In this document: one piece after another, positions 1 to 9,087 of the stretch
How the letters are laid out: the number at the start of each line of letters is the position of its first letter
Position numbering within the stretch: the stretch's first letter is position 1
Assembly: GCF_018131015.1 (NCBI RefSeq)
Contig: NZ_JAFCJJ010000022.1
Span: 45,430-109,429, forward strand
DNA: 64,000 nt
Origin: Bradyrhizobium diazoefficiens
GTDB taxonomy: Bacteria; Pseudomonadota; Alphaproteobacteria; Rhizobiales; Xanthobacteraceae
Direction of reading: 5' to 3'
The notes under the pieces: model-generated
Database searches by the model: none
Seen by the model: only the letters and a program-made list of their open reading frames with translations
Told to the model about the DNA's origin: nothing
Made by a program: the position numbers and the translations under genes

Positions 1-1154
1 ACGAGGCTGCCGTTGCGCAGGGCGATCCGACCTTCGCCGCGGTGCCGCCAAGGGACGAATGGGACGCGATCGCGCTGAGCTACACGTCGGGCACCACCGG
101 CAATCCCAAGGGCGTCGTCACCCATCACCGCGGCGCCTATCTGAACGCCGTCAGCAACATCCTGGCCGGCAATCTCGGCCAGCATCCGGTCTATCTCTGG
201 ACGCTGCCGATGTTCCACTGCAACGGCTGGTGCTTTCCCTGGACCATCGCGGCATCCGCCGGCATCAATGTCTGCCTGCGCAAGGTCGAGCCGACAAAGA
301 TCTTCGAGTTGATCAGACAGCACCGCGTCACGCATATGTGCGGCGCGCCGATCGTCTACAACACGCTGATCAACGCGCCCGACGCGCCAAAGGGCGATGC
401 CGCCCGCCGCGTCGTCGGCCTGATCGCCGGCGCGGCGCCGCCGGTCGCCGTGCTCGAGGGCGCGGAAAGCATCGGCATCAAGCTCACCCATGTCTATGGC
501 CTGACCGAGGTCTATGGCCCCGCCTCCGTCTGCGCCGAGCAGCCGGGCTGGGACGAGCTCCCGCCCGCCGAGCGCGCGCGCATGAAGCGGCGGCAGGGCG
601 TGCCCTACCCGCTCGAGGAAGCCGTCACCGTGATCAACCCGCAGACGATGCAGGAGGTGCCGCGCGACGGTGAGACCATCGGCGAGGTCATGTTCCGCGG
701 CAACATCGTGATGAAGGGCTATCTCAAGAACGAAAAGGCGACCAGCGAGGCGTTCGGCGGCGGCTGGTTTCACACCGGCGATCTCGGCGTGCTCGACGAG
801 CACGGCTACGTCATCATCAAGGACCGCTCCAAGGACATCATCATCTCCGGCGGCGAGAACATCTCGTCCGTCGAGGTCGAGGACATCCTCTACAAGCACC
901 CGGCCGTGCTGTTTGCCGCGGTGGTCGCAAAGCCCGATCCGAAATGGGGCGAGGTGCCCTGCGCTTTCGTCGAGCTGAAGGACGGCGCGAGCGCAAGCGA
1001 GGCCGACATCATCGCCTTCTGCCGCAGCCAGATGTCGGGTTTCAAGACGCCGAAAGCCGTCGTGTTCGGACCGATCCCGAAGACCTCAACCGGCAAGATC
1101 CAGAAATTCCTGCTGCGCGACCAGGCCGGCTCGGCGAAGGCGATCTCGGCCTGA
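1..1154 (+). CDS. Acyl-CoA synthetase (AMP-forming), 5' end outside window
   Basis: The frame is open from base 3 and ends at a TGA at 1152-1154, giving 383 residues of what is normally a protein of about 540. It belongs to the ANL adenylate-forming superfamily, which activates a carboxylic acid as an acyl-AMP and transfers it to coenzyme A. Visible signatures are the phosphate-binding loop TSGTTGNPKG near fragment residue 30, the YGLTE motif, the hinge region FHTGDLGVLDEHGY with its ATP-binding Asp, the downstream KDRSKDIIISGGENIS block, and the C-terminal catalytic Lys in PKTSTGKIQ. The insertion and motif style resemble medium-chain or methylmercaptopropionate-type CoA ligases, but the substrate cannot be read from the sequence. 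It converges on the leftward MBL gene, whose stop lies only 3 bases beyond. Confidence 0.93.
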   Translation, partial: EAAVAQGDPTFAAVPPRDEWDAIALSYTSGTTGNPKGVVTHHRGAYLNAVSNILAGNLGQHPVYLWTLPMFHCNGWCFPWTIAASAGINVCLRKVEPTKIFELIRQHRVTHMCGAPIVYNTLINAPDAPKGDAARRVVGLIAGAAPPVAVLEGAESIGIKLTHVYGLTEVYGPASVCAEQPGWDELPPAERARMKRRQGVPYPLEEAVTVINPQTMQEVPRDGETIGEVMFRGNIVMKGYLKNEKATSEAFGGGWFHTGDLGVLDEHGYVIIKDRSKDIIISGGENISSVEVEDILYKHPAVLFAAVVAKPDPKWGEVPCAFVELKDGASASEADIIAFCRSQMSGFKTPKAVVFGPIPKTSTGKIQKFLLRDQAGSAKAISA

Positions 1155-1157
1155 ACC

Positions 1158-1955
1158 TCAGCGCGTCTCCAGCCGCAGGCCGTCATAGGCGGGCACCACG
1201 CCTGCGGGCAGCGACTGCCGGACGACCTCGTAATCGACGTCGGCCGTCATGTTGGTGATGACGGCGCGCTTCGGCTTGAAGCGGTCGATCCAGGACAGCG
1301 CGTCGTTGATGCTGAAATGGCTGGAATGGCTGGTGTAGCGAAGGCCATCGACGATCCAGAGATCGAGGTCTTCCAGCGCGGCAAAACTCTCGGGCGGGAT
1401 GTCGTTGAGGTCCGGCGTGTAGGCCGCATCGCCGATACGGTAGCCGAGCGCGGGGATCTGGCCATGCTGGACCAGGAAGGCGGTCATGGTGACGTCGCCC
1501 CCCTTGCCGCTGATGATCTGGCTGCCGCCGGCCTCGATCGAATGCCGGTGCAGGATCGGCGGATAGTCGCTGCCCTCGGGCGAGATGAAGCAGTACGAAA
1601 ACCGCGCCATGATGTCCTTGGCGGTCGACTGGTTGAAATAGACCGGGATGCGCCTGCGCATATGAATCACAACCGAGCGCAGATCATCCATGCCATGGGT
1701 CTGGTCGGCATGCTCATGCGTCAGGAACACCGCGTCGATGTGATCGACATTGGTGGAAAGCAACTGCTCGCGCAGGTCAGGCGAGGTGTCGATCAGGATG
1801 CGCGTGGTGCCGTGGCTCGACGTTTTCTCGACCAGCAGCGAGCAGCGGCGGCGGCGATTCCTTGGATTATTGGGATCGCAGGCGCCCCAGCCGAGCGCCG
1901 GGCGCGGCACGCCTGCGGAGGAGCCGCAGCCCAGGATCGTCAGCGTCAGCGTCAT
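1158..1955 (-). CDS. MBL-fold metal-dependent hydrolase, PhnP-like
   Basis: 265 residues. It starts with the beta-lactamase-fold strand and loop TILGCGSSAGVPRP, typical of the PhnP / tRNase Z-like branch of metallo-beta-lactamase phosphodiesterases. The metal-binding motif is at residues 80-87, THEHADQTHGMDDLR. The first three ligands of HxHxDH are present (His80, His82, Asp84), but the fourth position is Gln85 instead of His; a His sits at 87. Further expected ligands come from the Asp and His residues near VQHGQIPALGYR and TSHSSHFS. It is the last gene of the leftward dacF-tmk-holB-metG-tatD-MBL block and lies 13 bases after tatD, so the two are probably co-transcribed. The substrate is unknown; a cyclic phosphodiesterase role is a family guess. 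Confidence 0.88.
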   Translation of the reverse strand: MTLTLTILGCGSSAGVPRPALGWGACDPNNPRNRRRRCSLLVEKTSSHGTTRILIDTSPDLREQLLSTNVDHIDAVFLTHEHADQTHGMDDLRSVVIHMRRRIPVYFNQSTAKDIMARFSYCFISPEGSDYPPILHRHSIEAGGSQIISGKGGDVTMTAFLVQHGQIPALGYRIGDAAYTPDLNDIPPESFAALEDLDLWIVDGLRYTSHSSHFSINDALSWIDRFKPKRAVITNMTADVDYEVVRQSLPAGVVPAYDGLRLETR

Positions 1956-1968
1956 GCGGCGTCTATCC

Positions 1969-2745
1969 TCAGGCTTTCACCTTCGAGAACAGGCGAAAGA
2001 AGTTTTCGCTGGTCTGGCGCGATATCTCGTCGAGCGACACGCCGCGCGTTTCGGCGAGCACCTTTGCGACCTCGACCACATAGGCCGGCTCGTTGCGCTT
2101 GCCCCGGAACTTGCCCGGCGCAAGATAGGGCGAGTCTGTTTCAACCAGAATACGGTCGGCCGGCAGTTCGGCCGCCAGCGCCCGCAACTCTTCCGACTTC
2201 TTGAAGGTCAGGATGCCGGTGAAGCCGATATAAAGGCCGAGCGACACCGCCTTCAGCGCCAGCTCGCGCCCACCGGTGTAACAATGCAGCACGGCGCGAA
2301 ACGATCCTTTTGCCGTCTCCTCCTCCAGGATGCGCCCGCAATCCTCGTCCGCCTCGCGGGTGTGGATCACCAGCGGCAGGCCGGTTGCGCGGGCCGCCGC
2401 GATGTGGGCGCGAAAGCCCCGCGCCTGCGCCTCCGGCGAGCCGTTGTCGTAGAAATAGTCGAGTCCGGCCTCGCCGAGCGCGACGATCTTCGGATGCTGA
2501 GTCAGCGCGATCAGCTCGTCCGGCGAAATGCCGTCTTCCTCGTCGGCATTGTGCGGATGGGTGCCGACCGAGCAATACACGTCGTCGTAACGCTCGGCGA
2601 TCGCGAGCAGGTTTTGCAGCCTCCGCACGCGCGTCGAGATCGTGACCATGCGGCCGATGCCGGCCGCTCGCGCGCGCGACACGATCCCGTCGAGATCCTC
2701 CGCAAAGTCCGGAAAATCCAAATGGCAGTGGCTGTCGACCAGCAT
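1969..2745 (-). CDS. tatD: TatD family metal-dependent deoxyribonuclease
   Basis: 258 residues, the usual size for TatD/YcfH TIM-barrel hydrolases, which are metal-dependent DNases or exonucleases of the cytoplasm. The metal ligands are recognisable: the N-terminal HxH in DSHCHLDF, the Glu in GEAGLDYFY, the His in VIHTREADED, the His in LHCYTGG and the Asp in VETDSPYLAP. The gene sits between the hybrid kinase upstream and the MBL hydrolase downstream. In rhizobia tatD normally follows metG directly, and here 2.1 kb of kinase gene has been interposed. The start at 2745 gives the canonical MLVDSHCHLDF N-terminus. Confidence 0.93.
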   Translation of the reverse strand: MLVDSHCHLDFPDFAEDLDGIVSRARAAGIGRMVTISTRVRRLQNLLAIAERYDDVYCSVGTHPHNADEEDGISPDELIALTQHPKIVALGEAGLDYFYDNGSPEAQARGFRAHIAAARATGLPLVIHTREADEDCGRILEEETAKGSFRAVLHCYTGGRELALKAVSLGLYIGFTGILTFKKSEELRALAAELPADRILVETDSPYLAPGKFRGKRNEPAYVVEVAKVLAETRGVSLDEISRQTSENFFRLFSKVKA

Positions 2746-2880
2746 TTCCGAGTGACGCTTTCCAAGATGGCCCTGAGACCGGCCGGGACCGGCCTGTCAC
2801 AGGTAGGGGAAGCGTGCTGGGACGTCAACGGCATCGCCCATTCGGCCGGTTCCGAAGCACGTCCAACCGAGCGCCGAAAA

Positions 2881-4995
2881 TTATGGATTGCTGCGTGATT
2901 CGAGGTCCAAGACTTCACGCACCTTGTACGCGAGCCTGTCGCTCCTGTAGGGCTTTTGCAGCAGATGCACCCCGGGGTCGAGCCGGCCATGATGGACGAT
3001 CGAGTTCTCGGTATAGCCCGACGTGTACAAGACCTTGATGTCGGGGGCGATCTGCCTCACCTGCTCGGCCAGTTGCTTTCCGCTCATGCCGCCGGGCATG
3101 ATGACATCCGTGAACAACAGATCGGGGGCACCGGAACGCGACACCTCCTGCAGCGCCGAAGGTCCGTCGCTGGCCTCCGTTACCCTGTAGCCCAGCCGGC
3201 GCAATTGCAGAACCGCAAACATTCGCACATCGGGATCGTCCTCAACGACGAGGATCGATTCAGCGCCGGTCGCAAGCCTTGTAGAAGCCGGGACTGTCTG
3301 AACGGCAGTTGTTGAATCGGTTTTGGCGCGCGGCAGGAGGATCTTCACGCAGGTTCCATGTCCGACCTCGCTGTAGATCTGGATGTGTCCGCCCGTCTGC
3401 TTGACGAAACCGTGCACCATGCTCAACCCAAGTCCCGTTCCCCTGCCGACCGGCTTGGTCGTGAAGAACGGTTCGAAGATTCGATCGAGCAACTCCGGTG
3501 CTATCCCACTTCCCGTATCGGACAAGGCCATCGTGACGTATTGGCCCGGAGTGACCTCCACGTTGTCGACGGCATACTCCTCCGACAATTCGACGTTATC
3601 CGTCTCGATCGTCAGCTTGCCTCCTTGCGGCATCGCATCACGCGCGTTGAGGACGATATTGACGATCGCGGTCTCCATTTGACGGATATCGGCAGTGACG
3701 GTCCACAACGGCTTCGTCAGGTGGAGATCGACTTCGACATTTTCGCCTATGGTCCGCCGCAACAGAGTATTCATGCGCGTCACGACCTCATTCAGATCGA
3801 ACGTGCTCGGCTCAAGCGCCTGGCGTCGGGCGAAGGCGAGCATCAGCTGCGTCAGGCTTGCGCCGCGTTCTGCGGCAGCAAAAATCGGCTCGACCAGCTT
3901 GCGATGCGGATCGTGGCTCTTCATCTCGTCCAGCAGGATCTCTGCATTGCCGAGAATGACCGTCAGTAGATTGTTGAAGTCGTGGGCGATGCCGCCTGTC
4001 AACTGACCGATCGCCTGCATTTTCTGGGCCTGCAGCAATTGTGTTTCCACCCGCTTGCGATGGGTGATGTCCTCGGTAAGGAAGGCAACGCCACCAATGT
4101 TGCCGAGGTTATCGAACCATGGCCGCACCTCCCAGCGCAGCCATTGCACGCGTCCGTCGGCTCTCGAAAAATGGTCCTCCTCGGCCTGAAGCGTCTCGCC
4201 CGATAGGGCGCGACGATGAATGGTGCGCCAGCGATCCGGTATTTCGGGAAAGATCTCATAATGTGACAGCCCGCGCAAATCCCGGCCGACGAGGTCATAG
4301 TCCGCGAGCCAACGGTCGCTGTAGACGAGGTAGCGCAGGTCTTTGTCGAGGATCGCGATCGCGGCCGGAGCGTACTTGATGAAATATCGCAGCCGCGCCT
4401 CGCTCTCACGCAGGGCTTCAACTGCCTTTTGCTGGAGAGTCTCGAGGGCCTTGCGGCCTGTAACGTACCTCACCGCGGCGATCGCCGCGGACCGATCGGC
4501 CAATGCAACTGGACTGAAGCTGATCTCGACCGGGAATTCCGTCAGGTCTTTGCGGCGCCCCCATAGCGACAGCCCACCGCCCATCATTCTCGTCTTGGGT
4601 TCAGTGAAGTAGGCGCGCAGATGGTCAACATGTCCGCTGCGAAACCGCTCGGGGATCAGGATCTCGACAGGTTTGCCCACAACTTCTTCGGGCGCGTACC
4701 CAAAAATCTCCGAAACACGGTCGCTGGCGAACTCGATCACGCCGTCGTTGTTGACCATCAGGACGGCGTCAGGACTTGCGGCGAGGACACCTCTGAATCT
4801 CGCTTCGCTCGCCTGCAAATCGGCCGCTGCCCTGGCATGTGCGAGCCCCTTGCCGAGTCCCAGGCTGCGCAGTCGCCGTTGCAGTCCGAGCCACAACGAG
4901 GGTCTGATCTTTCCGGAAGCCTCGCCATCGTCGCCGGTATCCGGCTGACCTACCATGCGGCTTTGAAGAGCACTTTCAGGCAAACGACGTGACAT
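2881..4995 (-). CDS. PAS-domain hybrid sensor histidine kinase with C-terminal receiver
   Basis: I place the start at 4995 (GGGAGG 11 bases upstream), giving 704 residues; the frame is open up to 5184, so 63 more residues are formally possible. There is no membrane segment, so the sensor is probably cytoplasmic. Domains in order: PAS about 67-180, second PAS about 200-312, HisKA with phospho-acceptor His338 in GGIAHDFNNLLT, HATPase with N-box around 446-450, DTGSG at 493-497 and GTGLGLSM at 519-526, then a receiver from about 580 with phospho-acceptor Asp630 in LLFTDVIMPGG. The GGIAHDFNNLL H-box is typical of soluble hybrid kinases abundant in Bradyrhizobium. No separate response regulator is adjacent. 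It interrupts the conserved metG-tatD order and is flanked by a 313-base gap upstream, which suggests its own promoter. The signal is unknown. Confidence 0.92.
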   Translation of the reverse strand: MSRRLPESALQSRMVGQPDTGDDGEASGKIRPSLWLGLQRRLRSLGLGKGLAHARAAADLQASEARFRGVLAASPDAVLMVNNDGVIEFASDRVSEIFGYAPEEVVGKPVEILIPERFRSGHVDHLRAYFTEPKTRMMGGGLSLWGRRKDLTEFPVEISFSPVALADRSAAIAAVRYVTGRKALETLQQKAVEALRESEARLRYFIKYAPAAIAILDKDLRYLVYSDRWLADYDLVGRDLRGLSHYEIFPEIPDRWRTIHRRALSGETLQAEEDHFSRADGRVQWLRWEVRPWFDNLGNIGGVAFLTEDITHRKRVETQLLQAQKMQAIGQLTGGIAHDFNNLLTVILGNAEILLDEMKSHDPHRKLVEPIFAAAERGASLTQLMLAFARRQALEPSTFDLNEVVTRMNTLLRRTIGENVEVDLHLTKPLWTVTADIRQMETAIVNIVLNARDAMPQGGKLTIETDNVELSEEYAVDNVEVTPGQYVTMALSDTGSGIAPELLDRIFEPFFTTKPVGRGTGLGLSMVHGFVKQTGGHIQIYSEVGHGTCVKILLPRAKTDSTTAVQTVPASTRLATGAESILVVEDDPDVRMFAVLQLRRLGYRVTEASDGPSALQEVSRSGAPDLLFTDVIMPGGMSGKQLAEQVRQIAPDIKVLYTSGYTENSIVHHGRLDPGVHLLQKPYRSDRLAYKVREVLDLESRSNP

Positions 4996-5308
4996 CGAGC
5001 TGACCGCCTCCCTTGGCACGTTGCAATTCTTGCGATGGCTGCCACGCAGGAGCGGCAAAAGCGACGGACCTGCCATTGACACGTATCGGGTCACCGCCGC
5101 GATCCGTGCGGCGCCCAACGAACGCGAAGCGACGACGCTCACTTCATCACCGCAGAAGCGGAGACTTGCGATGATCTGGATCAATGACGCTGATCACGTC
5201 TCGCGCATGACGCTGGTCGTGGGCCACAGCGCCTATCTCGATACCGACTGGATCCGACTGTGGCACGATCCGGTTTTCGGATCGCGCCACCACCACAAGG
5301 CGGCGGCG
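4996..5308. other. Intergenic gap between metG and the hybrid kinase gene
   Basis: 313 bases without a supported gene. It must hold the kinase promoter and any end signal of metG. A 6-base stem (GATCCG / CGGATC with an A-rich loop) lies near 5268-5284, but it lacks a T run, so I do not call it a terminator. The kinase reading frame is open through part of this gap; I judged that extension non-coding because a good Shine-Dalgarno sequence precedes 4995. Confidence 0.4.
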
Positions 5309-7306
5309 CTAGGCCGCCGGCTCGATGTAGCGCGGGAACGCCGGTGTCGGCGCCGGCAGCGTCGAGCCGGGCGTGATTCGCGTCTCGCCGCCGAGCATCG
5401 CGAAATTGCGCTCGCCCGCGGGGACGCCGAGGCTGTCGAGCAGCAAGCCTGCGGCGGTCGGCATCGCCGGCTGGGCCAGGATCGCGATCTGGCGCACGAC
5501 CTCGGCAGTGACATAGAGCACCGTCTTCTGCCTGACAGGATCGGTCTTGGCGAGCGCCCAGGGCGCCTCGCCCGCGAAATAGCGGTTGGCTTCCGCGACC
5601 ACGGCCCACACCGTGTTGAGCCAGTGATGGATCTGCTGGCTCGCCATCGCTTCGCGGCTCGCCGCCACCATGCCGTCGGCCATCGCCAGGATCGCCTTGT
5701 CGTTGTCGCTGAACGCGCCAGGCTCCGGCAGCACGCCGCCGAGCTGCTTTGCGATCATCGACAGCGAGCGCTGCGCGAGGTTGCCGAGATCGTTGGCGAG
5801 ATCGGCATTGATACGCGCGACGATGGCCTCGTGGTTGTAGTTGCCGTCCTGGCCGAACGGCACCTCGCGCAAGAAGAAATAGCGCATCTGGTCGACGCCA
5901 TACTGGTCGGCGAGGTTGAAGGGGTCGACGACATTGCCGACCGACTTCGACATCTTCTCGCCCCTGTTGAACAGGAAGCCGTGGGCGTAGACCCGCTTCT
6001 GCACGGGAATGCCGGCCGACATCAGGAACGCGGGCCAATACACCGCGTGGAAGCGGATGATGTCCTTGCCGATGATATGCACGTCGGCCGGCCAGTAGCG
6101 CCAGTTCTTGTCGCTCTCGTCGGGGAAGCCGACGCCGGTGATGTAGTTGGTGAGCGCATCCACCCACACATACATCACGTGCTCCTCGTCGCCGGGCACC
6201 TTGACGCCCCAGTCGAAGGTGGTGCGCGAGATCGAGAGATCGCGCAAGCCACTCCTGACGAAGCTCACCACCTCGTTCTTGCGCGAATCCGGCCCGATGA
6301 AGTCGGGATGATCCGCATAGAGCTTCAGCAACCTGTCCTGATAGGACGACAGGCGGAAGAAATAGCTCTTCTCCTCGACCCATTCGACCGGGGTGCCCTG
6401 CGGACCGAGCCGCACGCCATCGTCGTTCAGGCGCGTCTCGTCCTCGGCGTAATAGGCTTCGTCGCGCACCGAGTACCAGCCGGAATAGACGTCGGCATAG
6501 ATGTCGCCATTCGCCTCCATGCGCCGCCAGATCTCCTGGCTGGAGCGATGGTGCTGCTCTTCGGTGGTGCGGATGAAGCGGTCGAACGACACGTTCAGGC
6601 GCTCATCCATCTCCTTGAAGCGGCCGGCATTGCGGGCCGCGAGCTCCGCCGCCGTCATGCCCTCGTTCTGCGCGGTCTGGACCATCTTCAGGCCGTGCTC
6701 GTCGGTGCCGGTGAGGAAGAACACGTCCTTGCCGTCGAGCCGCGCAAAGCGCGCCAGCACGTCGGTCGCGATCGCCTCATAGGCGTGGCCGATATGCGGG
6801 TTGCCGTTGGGATAGGCGATCGCGGTCGTGATGTAGAAGACGTTGTCGCGCGCAGGCGCGGCAGCGGGAGCGGCGGCTTGCGGAGTTGCGACGGGTTTCG
6901 GCGCAGGCGGCGCCTTGGGTTTTGACACCTTGGGCTTCACGGCCTGCGGCGGCGTGGCGACGGGAACTGGCGCCGCGACCCCGGCGGGCGCTGTCACCTT
7001 CGCCGTCCTGGCCACTTTCTTCGCTGGAGCCTTGTTCTTCGCCGGAGACTTGGCCGGCTTTTGGACCGCCGTCTTCACCGTCTTCTTGGCGACGACCTGC
7101 TTCTTCGCAGCCTTCTTGCCGGCCTTCTTCGTAGCCCTCTTCTTCGCAGCGCTCTTCTTCACGCCCTTCTTGACGACGGCCTTCTTGGTCTTCTTGACCT
7201 TCTTGGCAACCTTGCGCGCGCGCACCTTGGTCGCCTTGGCGGCTTTCTTCGCAGCCTTCTTCTTGCTGCCTTTGCCCTTGGCGGTTTTCTTAGCTCGTGT
7301 TGCCAC
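5309..7306 (-). CDS. metG: Methionyl-tRNA synthetase with long histone-H1-like N-terminal tail
   Basis: Charges tRNA-Met with methionine in the cytoplasm. I choose GTG at 7306 (AAGGA seven bases upstream, N-terminus MATRAKK), giving 665 residues; a TTG at 7333 would add nine. Residues 1 to about 150 are a low-complexity Lys/Ala tail full of KKAAKK, AKKVKK and KKAGKKAAKK patterns that turns Pro/Ala-rich before the enzyme begins at DNVFYITTAIAYPNG. The core has the class I signatures HIGH at 171-174 and KMSKS at 451-455. At the usual zinc-knuckle position the sequence is SGWYSVRDEAYYAEDET, with no cysteines, as in zinc-free MetRS forms. Normal core length is about 510. It follows holB at 49 bases in the dacF-tmk-holB-metG run. 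The tail may bind nucleic acid; that is inference. Confidence 0.95.
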   Translation of the reverse strand: MATRAKKTAKGKGSKKKAAKKAAKATKVRARKVAKKVKKTKKAVVKKGVKKSAAKKRATKKAGKKAAKKQVVAKKTVKTAVQKPAKSPAKNKAPAKKVARTAKVTAPAGVAAPVPVATPPQAVKPKVSKPKAPPAPKPVATPQAAAPAAAPARDNVFYITTAIAYPNGNPHIGHAYEAIATDVLARFARLDGKDVFFLTGTDEHGLKMVQTAQNEGMTAAELAARNAGRFKEMDERLNVSFDRFIRTTEEQHHRSSQEIWRRMEANGDIYADVYSGWYSVRDEAYYAEDETRLNDDGVRLGPQGTPVEWVEEKSYFFRLSSYQDRLLKLYADHPDFIGPDSRKNEVVSFVRSGLRDLSISRTTFDWGVKVPGDEEHVMYVWVDALTNYITGVGFPDESDKNWRYWPADVHIIGKDIIRFHAVYWPAFLMSAGIPVQKRVYAHGFLFNRGEKMSKSVGNVVDPFNLADQYGVDQMRYFFLREVPFGQDGNYNHEAIVARINADLANDLGNLAQRSLSMIAKQLGGVLPEPGAFSDNDKAILAMADGMVAASREAMASQQIHHWLNTVWAVVAEANRYFAGEAPWALAKTDPVRQKTVLYVTAEVVRQIAILAQPAMPTAAGLLLDSLGVPAGERNFAMLGGETRITPGSTLPAPTPAFPRYIEPAA

Positions 7307-7355
7307 GACGAATTCCTTTACCGGCTTCTTCAAAAATCTGGAAACGAACCTGCGC

Positions 7356-8402
7356 CTAGCGCGTTGCGTCCGCCAGCCAGCCGAACACCGAGAAAACCAA
7401 GGGCTTTCGCTCCAGATTGTAGGTTTCGGTGTCGCGCGCGGCGCGGACGATCTTTTCCCATACCTCAGCTAGACGCGCAAGGCGCGGCAGGTTCTGGTTG
7501 AGGTTGGGCTCGTCGGAATGCAGACGCTCCGCGATCCAGCGATCGATGCCGTCGATGAAGGCGGCCAGCGCGACGCGGTCGCTGGTGCCGAGGGAATCGC
7601 CGAGCGTGTGCAATTCGCGCGGATCGACTTGTGGCAGGCGCGCCAGCAGCGCCGCCGTGCGCTGCTGCAGCTTCAGCGCGTCGCCGCCGAGCAGCGTCAG
7701 CGCCCGCGCGACGCTGCCCTCGGAGGCTTCTGCGGCCTCGCGCAGCGCCGGATCGTTCGGATCGAGATCAGCGGCCGTGGCAGCGGCCGCAATCACGTCA
7801 TCGGTTGCGAGCGGACGCAGGCGCAGCTTGCGGCAGCGCGACTGGATCGTGGCGAGCACGCGCGCGGGCGCATGGCTCACCAGCAGGAACAGCGATCGCT
7901 GCGGCGGCTCCTCCAGGATCTTCAGCAGCGCGTTGGCCGCATTTGGATTGAGCTCGTCGACCGTGTCGACGATGCAGACGCGCCAGCCTTCGGCCGCGGC
8001 CGTCGAACCGAAGAAGCCGATCGTCTCACGCGTCTCGTCCACGGTGATCACGGTGCGCATCACGCCGCGGTCGTTGGCGGTGCGCTCCAGCGTCAACAGG
8101 CCGCCATGCGAGCTCGCCGCCACCTGCCGCGCCACTGCGTTATCCGAATCGATCGCGAGATTTTCGGCGCGCTGCACCGAAGGCGCCAGAGGCTGGCCGT
8201 GGGCGAGCACGAAGCGCGCCATGCGGTAAGCGAGTGTCGCCTTGCCGATCCCCTGCGGTCCCCCGATCAGCCAGGCATGCGGAATGCGCCCGCTGCGATA
8301 GGCCGCCAGCAATGCGCTCTCGGCCTCGCGGTGGCCGAACAGCACGCTGGTCTCGCGCGGATGCGGGGTCGTGCTCTCACTCTCGGTCTGGCGTTTGCTC
8401 AT
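7356..8402 (-). CDS. holB: DNA polymerase III subunit delta' (clamp loader)
   Basis: 348 residues starting at ATG 8402, which overlaps the tmk stop by four bases (ATGA). Delta' is the stator of the clamp loader that opens and loads the beta sliding clamp. The AAA+ fold is visible: a P-loop-like GGPQGIGKATLAYRMARF near residues 47-64, the sensor and Walker B-like stretch WRVCIVDTVDELNPNAANAL, then LLKILEEPPQRSLFLLVSHA and the SRC-type arginine finger element in IQSRCRKLRLRPL. These are standard for proteobacterial HolB. The frame stays open upstream inside tmk, but that extension is out-of-frame tmk sequence. Translational coupling with tmk is likely. Confidence 0.93.
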   Translation of the reverse strand: MSKRQTESESTTPHPRETSVLFGHREAESALLAAYRSGRIPHAWLIGGPQGIGKATLAYRMARFVLAHGQPLAPSVQRAENLAIDSDNAVARQVAASSHGGLLTLERTANDRGVMRTVITVDETRETIGFFGSTAAAEGWRVCIVDTVDELNPNAANALLKILEEPPQRSLFLLVSHAPARVLATIQSRCRKLRLRPLATDDVIAAAATAADLDPNDPALREAAEASEGSVARALTLLGGDALKLQQRTAALLARLPQVDPRELHTLGDSLGTSDRVALAAFIDGIDRWIAERLHSDEPNLNQNLPRLARLAEVWEKIVRAARDTETYNLERKPLVFSVFGWLADATR

Positions 8403-9085
8403 GCCGAGACCACCGAGGCAGGCGTCGGAAGCAGGCGCTCGCACAGCGCGGTCCAGACCCGGCCAGCGACGGTGTCCGGGTCGGAATCGGCGTCGATCAG
8501 CACACAGCGCGCAGGATCGTCCGCGGCGATCTTGCGATAGGCCTCGCGCAGCCCCTGGTGGAACCGGAGGTTCTCGCCCTCGAACCGGTCGGGCGCGCCG
8601 CTGCCGCGGCGCACGGCGGCGCGCTTGAGGCCGGTCTCGACCGGCAGATCGAGGATGATGGTGAGGTCCGGCTTGAGATCGCCGATGGTGACCCGCTGCA
8701 TCGCGTTGATGAGGCTGTCGGGCACGCTGCCGAGACTGCCCTGATAGGCGCGCGTCGAGTCGGCAAAGCGATCGCACAGCACCCAGATGCCCTGCTTAAG
8801 CGCGGGCGCAATCACGGTGCGGACATGATCGTCGCGCGCGGCGGCAAACAGCAGGGTCTCGGCCTCGGGGCCGAGCAGCTTGCCCATTCCGGACAGAACC
8901 AAATGGCGCATGATCTCCGCGCCGGGCGAGCCGCCCGGCTCGCGCGTGACGAGGGTGCGGAGGCGTGCCGCATTGAGACGATCGGCGAGCTTCCTGATCT
9001 GGGTCGACTTGCCGGTCCCCTCGCCGCCTTCAAAGGTGATGAAGCGCCCGCGTCCGGACGGCTTCTGGCTCGCGCTCTCGGTCAT
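8399..9085 (-). CDS. tmk: Thymidylate kinase
   Basis: 228 residues. Phosphorylates dTMP to dTDP with ATP, the last committed step of dTTP synthesis. The P-loop FEGGEGTGKSTQ begins near residue 18, followed by the TREPGGSPGAE motif with the DR(Y/F)-type substrate contacts (CDRFADSTRAYQG) and the LID region RRGSGAPDRFEGE. Length and motifs fit bacterial Tmk. The gene starts two bases after the dacF stop and overlaps holB by four bases, so dacF, tmk and holB form one transcription unit. Confidence 0.96.
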   Translation of the reverse strand: MTESASQKPSGRGRFITFEGGEGTGKSTQIRKLADRLNAARLRTLVTREPGGSPGAEIMRHLVLSGMGKLLGPEAETLLFAAARDDHVRTVIAPALKQGIWVLCDRFADSTRAYQGSLGSVPDSLINAMQRVTIGDLKPDLTIILDLPVETGLKRAAVRRGSGAPDRFEGENLRFHQGLREAYRKIAADDPARCVLIDADSDPDTVAGRVWTALCERLLPTPASVVSA

Positions 9086-9087
9086 GA

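Noticed and set aside
4998..5184. 63-residue N-terminal extension of the hybrid kinase
   Set aside because: A good Shine-Dalgarno precedes 4995, and the extension has no domain character.
5021..6925. Plus-strand frame of 634 codons opposite metG
   Set aside because: Shadow of metG; composition His/Arg/Asp-rich and crosses the metG stop and intergenic gap without start signals.
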